Shown: positions 19,806 to 21,564 of the stretch, piece after piece
How positions within the stretch are numbered: position 1 is the stretch's first letter
How the letters are laid out: each line of letters opens with the position of its first letter
Assembly (NCBI GenBank): GCA_964585225.1
Contig: CAZPCZ010000018.1
Span: forward strand, 1 to 21,564
Length of the DNA: 21,564 nt
DNA from: CAZPCZ01 sp964585225
GTDB lineage: Bacteria; Patescibacteriota; Patescibacteriia; JACPHY01
Direction of reading: 5' to 3'
The notes under the pieces: generated by a model
The model's database searches: none
What the model saw: the letters and a program-made list of their open reading frames with translations, nothing else
What the model was told of the DNA's origin: nothing
Program-made: the position numbers and the translations under genes

Positions 19806-21564
19806 ACGGGCAAATGTTCTTGAAGTCGCAGTACTGGCAGTGGCGGCCGGGGGTTGGCGCAAAGTCACCACTCGCAATACGGGCACCAATGTCCGTCACG
19901 GTCGTCGTGAGCTGCTCGAGTTCTTCGGACGTCCCGAGGAACGATAATTTTTCGTTCGTCTCGAAATAGTAGTACGAAAGGAGTTTCGGCTGCAACCCAA
20001 GCGCCTGTGTTGCCGCGACCTGGTAAATGAGGAGCTGCGTCTTATCGTCCGTCTCGAGCTTCTCACGGGCCCTCCCCGTTTTGTAATCAATAATCTCTAC
20101 GCTGCCATCCGACAACTGGTCAATGCGATCCGCCTTCCCCATCACACTGTACGTTCCAAATTTCACCGTGAACGGCTGTTCGGTCGCTCGAACTGCCGGC
20201 CAGCCTTCCCGCTCGTGCTTCGCATAGAATTCCTTGAGGATGCGCTTCCCATTCTCGAAGTACTCCTTCTTCTGTTTCGGCGATTCATACCAATCGTCAA
20301 TCCACGCCCGTTCGTAGATCTCCAGTAACTCCTCAAGTTTCAGCATTTTGGTATTTGAATTTGTTTCGGATTTCGGATTTCGGATTTCGGATTTCACCTG
20401 ATCGAAGAGGTCCGCCTGCTGTACGGAGGTCCGTTCGAGCACGCGGTCAAAGAATCGCTGCAGCGTCAGGTGCATCGTCTGCCCGAACGAAAACACATAC
20501 CGCCCTCGGATCGGCACACGGAGCACGTGCGCGTAATGGTACTGCCACGGACACGTCTGGTATGCCTTGAGCTGCGTGAAGGAGAGTTTGGAGGGGAGCG
20601 CGTGCGCCACGGGAGTCGTTAGTCGTAAGTCGTTAGTCATTAGTTTGGCCGCTGGAGCTTTCAACGACGAAACCGGAGCTTTCGACTTTCGACTCTCGAC
20701 TTTCGGCTCGAGTCCAAGCTCCGTGAGGAGCCGGCTCGGTTTCCGCTTACGCGCTCCGCCGTAGTCATCCGCGTAGCTGAGATACACCCCCTCTTTCGCA
20801 CGCGTGAGCGCGACGTAGAACAGGCGCCGTTCTTCCGCGATGTGCATGTCTCCCTCAGGAACGATAACCTTCGTGAGCGCGTCGGGGACCTCGATGGCTT
20901 CCGGTCGATCCGTCGCCGGGAACCGCTGCTCGACGAGATTCACAACGAACGCGTACCGGAATTCGAGTCCCTTTGCCGCGTGTACGGTGAGTACCTTCAC
21001 TGCTTCGGGTCCCTCGTTCGGGTCGGCGGGGAGCGACCCCTCATCCCCTGCCTCGCGTTCGAGATCAATCGTCTCCATGAATCGTTTGACGGTCGGCTCG
21101 TCAGTGGCCTCTTCAAATGTTTCGATGCGTTTCCAGAACTGGTTGAGGAACCCCACGGTCGCATGGTCCTCTGCCGTCTCTTCGTCGGTGATGGACTTGA
21201 GGGTCCCGCTCTCCTCGAGGAACGCGAGGATGACCTCGCGGACCGACGCCGTGCGGCTGAGCTCCGCATGCTTCCCAATGAGCGCGAGGACGCGCTCGAT
21301 CTTCTCGAGCGTCTTCGGCGTCACGCCGGGGACCACTCGTGCCTCACGGAGCACCTCGAAGAGTGATTTCGATTTCCGTCCGGCCCAATTCGTCAGTAGG
21401 AGGAGCTCGTCGTACGTGAACCCAAACGTCGCGATGTTGAGCACGCGGTAGCACGCCGGGCTCTCGTGGTAGTTATCGAGGAGTTGGAGGTACGCGAGGA
21501 TGTCGAGGATGATCGGTTTCCGGTAGAGGCCGCGCGACGCGAGGAATTGGTACGGGATCCCCGC
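19792..21564 (-). CDS. UvrD/PcrA-type superfamily 1 helicase fused to a RecB-like nuclease, 5' end outside the window
   Basis: The frame is open to the right edge, so the ATP-binding N-terminus (Walker A) is missing; 590 residues are visible. The first part (LASRGLYRKPIILDILAYLQ, LLDNYHESPACYRVL) is domain 2A/2B of a PcrA/Rep-like helicase. Motif V follows as LTVHAAKGLEF and motif VI as EERRLFYVALTRAKEGV. The C-terminal nuclease domain starts LSFTQLKAYQTCPWQYHYAH, has GKADRID with VEIIDYKTG (the Asp and Asp/Lys of the PD-(D/E)xK site), QLLIY, and the iron-sulphur cysteines: Cys in YQTCPW, then CQYC and IC near the end. This is the AddB/AdnAB/Cas4-type layout and suggests end-processing in recombination repair. 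Three heptanucleotide arrays are read through in frame: two in the linker between helicase and nuclease, one inside the nuclease domain. The stop overlaps the next gene by 14 bp. Confidence 0.93.
   Translation of the reverse strand, partial: AGIPYQFLASRGLYRKPIILDILAYLQLLDNYHESPACYRVLNIATFGFTYDELLLLTNWAGRKSKSLFEVLREARVVPGVTPKTLEKIERVLALIGKHAELSRTASVREVILAFLEESGTLKSITDEETAEDHATVGFLNQFWKRIETFEEATDEPTVKRFMETIDLEREAGDEGSLPADPNEGPEAVKVLTVHAAKGLEFRYAFVVNLVEQRFPATDRPEAIEVPDALTKVIVPEGDMHIAEERRLFYVALTRAKEGVYLSYADDYGGARKRKPSRLLTELGLEPKVESRKSKAPVSSLKAPAAKLMTNDLRLTTPVAHALPSKLSFTQLKAYQTCPWQYHYAHVLRVPIRGRYVFSFGQTMHLTLQRFFDRVLERTSVQQADLFDQVKSEIRNPKSETNSNTKMLKLEELLEIYERAWIDDWYESPKQKKEYFENGKRILKEFYAKHEREGWPAVRATEQPFTVKFGTYSVMGKADRIDQLSDGSVEIIDYKTGRAREKLETDDKTQLLIYQVAATQALGLQPKLLSYYYFETNEKLSFLGTSEELEQLTTTVTDIGARIASGDFAPTPGRHCQYCDFKNICPYAVT
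20364..20397. repeat. Heptanucleotide array TTTCGGA inside the nuclease domain
   Basis: Four exact tandem copies of TTTCGGA plus a partial TTTC. Read on the minus strand they encode KSEIRNPKSE, between the helix FFDRVLERTSVQQADLFDQV and EELLEIYERAW. Confidence 0.93.
20614..20644. repeat. Heptanucleotide array AGTCGTT inside the helicase-nuclease linker
   Basis: AGTCGTT, AGTCGTA, AGTCGTT, AGTCATT plus a partial AGTT: four units with two single changes. Read on the minus strand they encode KLMTNDLRLTT. Confidence 0.9.
20679..20706. repeat. Heptanucleotide array CTTTCGA inside the helicase-nuclease linker
   Basis: CTTTCGA, CTTTCGA, CTCTCGA, CTTTCGG: four units. Read on the minus strand they encode PKVESRKSK, directly after the end of the helicase domain (RKPSRLLTELGLE). 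Confidence 0.9.

Noticed and set aside
20364..20706. CRISPR array or short direct-repeat cluster
   Set aside because: The units are 7 bp in tandem without spacers, and they are translated.
1..21564. Alternative genetic code with UGA as glycine
   Set aside because: TGA is the proper stop of serS, ftsQ, rdgB, greA, mreB, the helicase-nuclease and others, and no in-frame TGA interrupts a conserved domain.

Overview
The window looks like a piece of a streamlined, high-G+C bacterial genome, most likely a Patescibacteria/CPR member close to the Parcubacteria (for example an Uhrbacteria-like lineage). This is inferred from the gene set, not from a marker gene: a class II ribonucleotide reductase, a GapN-type aldehyde dehydrogenase, a short prolyl-tRNA synthetase, a small cysteine-rich membrane protein, a DciA-like protein, and many short word-like repeats between and inside genes. 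TGA ends many genes, so UGA is an ordinary stop here and the Gracilibacteria/SR1 code does not apply. No rRNA, tRNA, CRISPR or transposase gene was seen. Almost everything is on the minus strand. The exceptions are the gapN tail at the left edge and a cation/proton antiporter at 15835-17526.

Layout. 1-193: end of gapN (+). 217-1434: class II ribonucleotide reductase that stops after its N-terminal half (-). 1616-3716: serS followed at once by ftsQ. 3867-7828: a minus-strand run read as lysS, NUDIX hydrolase, a broken nucleotidyltransferase start, a DUF433/DUF5615 toxin-antitoxin-like pair, an intact cytidylyltransferase-like gene, a Cys-rich membrane protein, then rdgB. 7937-8401: greA. 8583-14196: proS, mreB, mreC, mreD and mrdA (PBP2), a rod-shape/elongasome operon. 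14236-15763: uppS, a DciA-like gene and a four-helix membrane protein. 15835-17526: KefB-like antiporter. 17536-21564: a UvrD/PcrA-type helicase fused to a RecB-like nuclease (start outside the window), an unknown protein with a PD-(D/E)xK-like core, and a saccharopine-dehydrogenase-like enzyme.

The genes serve translation (serS, lysS, proS), nucleotide supply and cleaning (nrdJ, rdgB, NUDIX), envelope growth (ftsQ, mreBCD, mrdA, uppS) and DNA maintenance (helicase-nuclease, DciA-like).

The most unusual layer is the repeats. Four different 7-bp words occur as arrays of four units. All four lie inside reading frames: three in the helicase-nuclease and one in the PBP2 transpeptidase domain. 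A GC-rich palindromic element occurs once between genes and once inside PBP2, and a perfect 14-bp-arm palindrome lies inside rdgB. Inverted arrays of short words fill several gene junctions; one supplies the coding tail of a membrane protein, and another family sits directly behind the stop codons of ftsQ, mrdA and uppS. Several genes also have a -10-like box 7-8 nt before the start codon, which suggests leaderless mRNAs.
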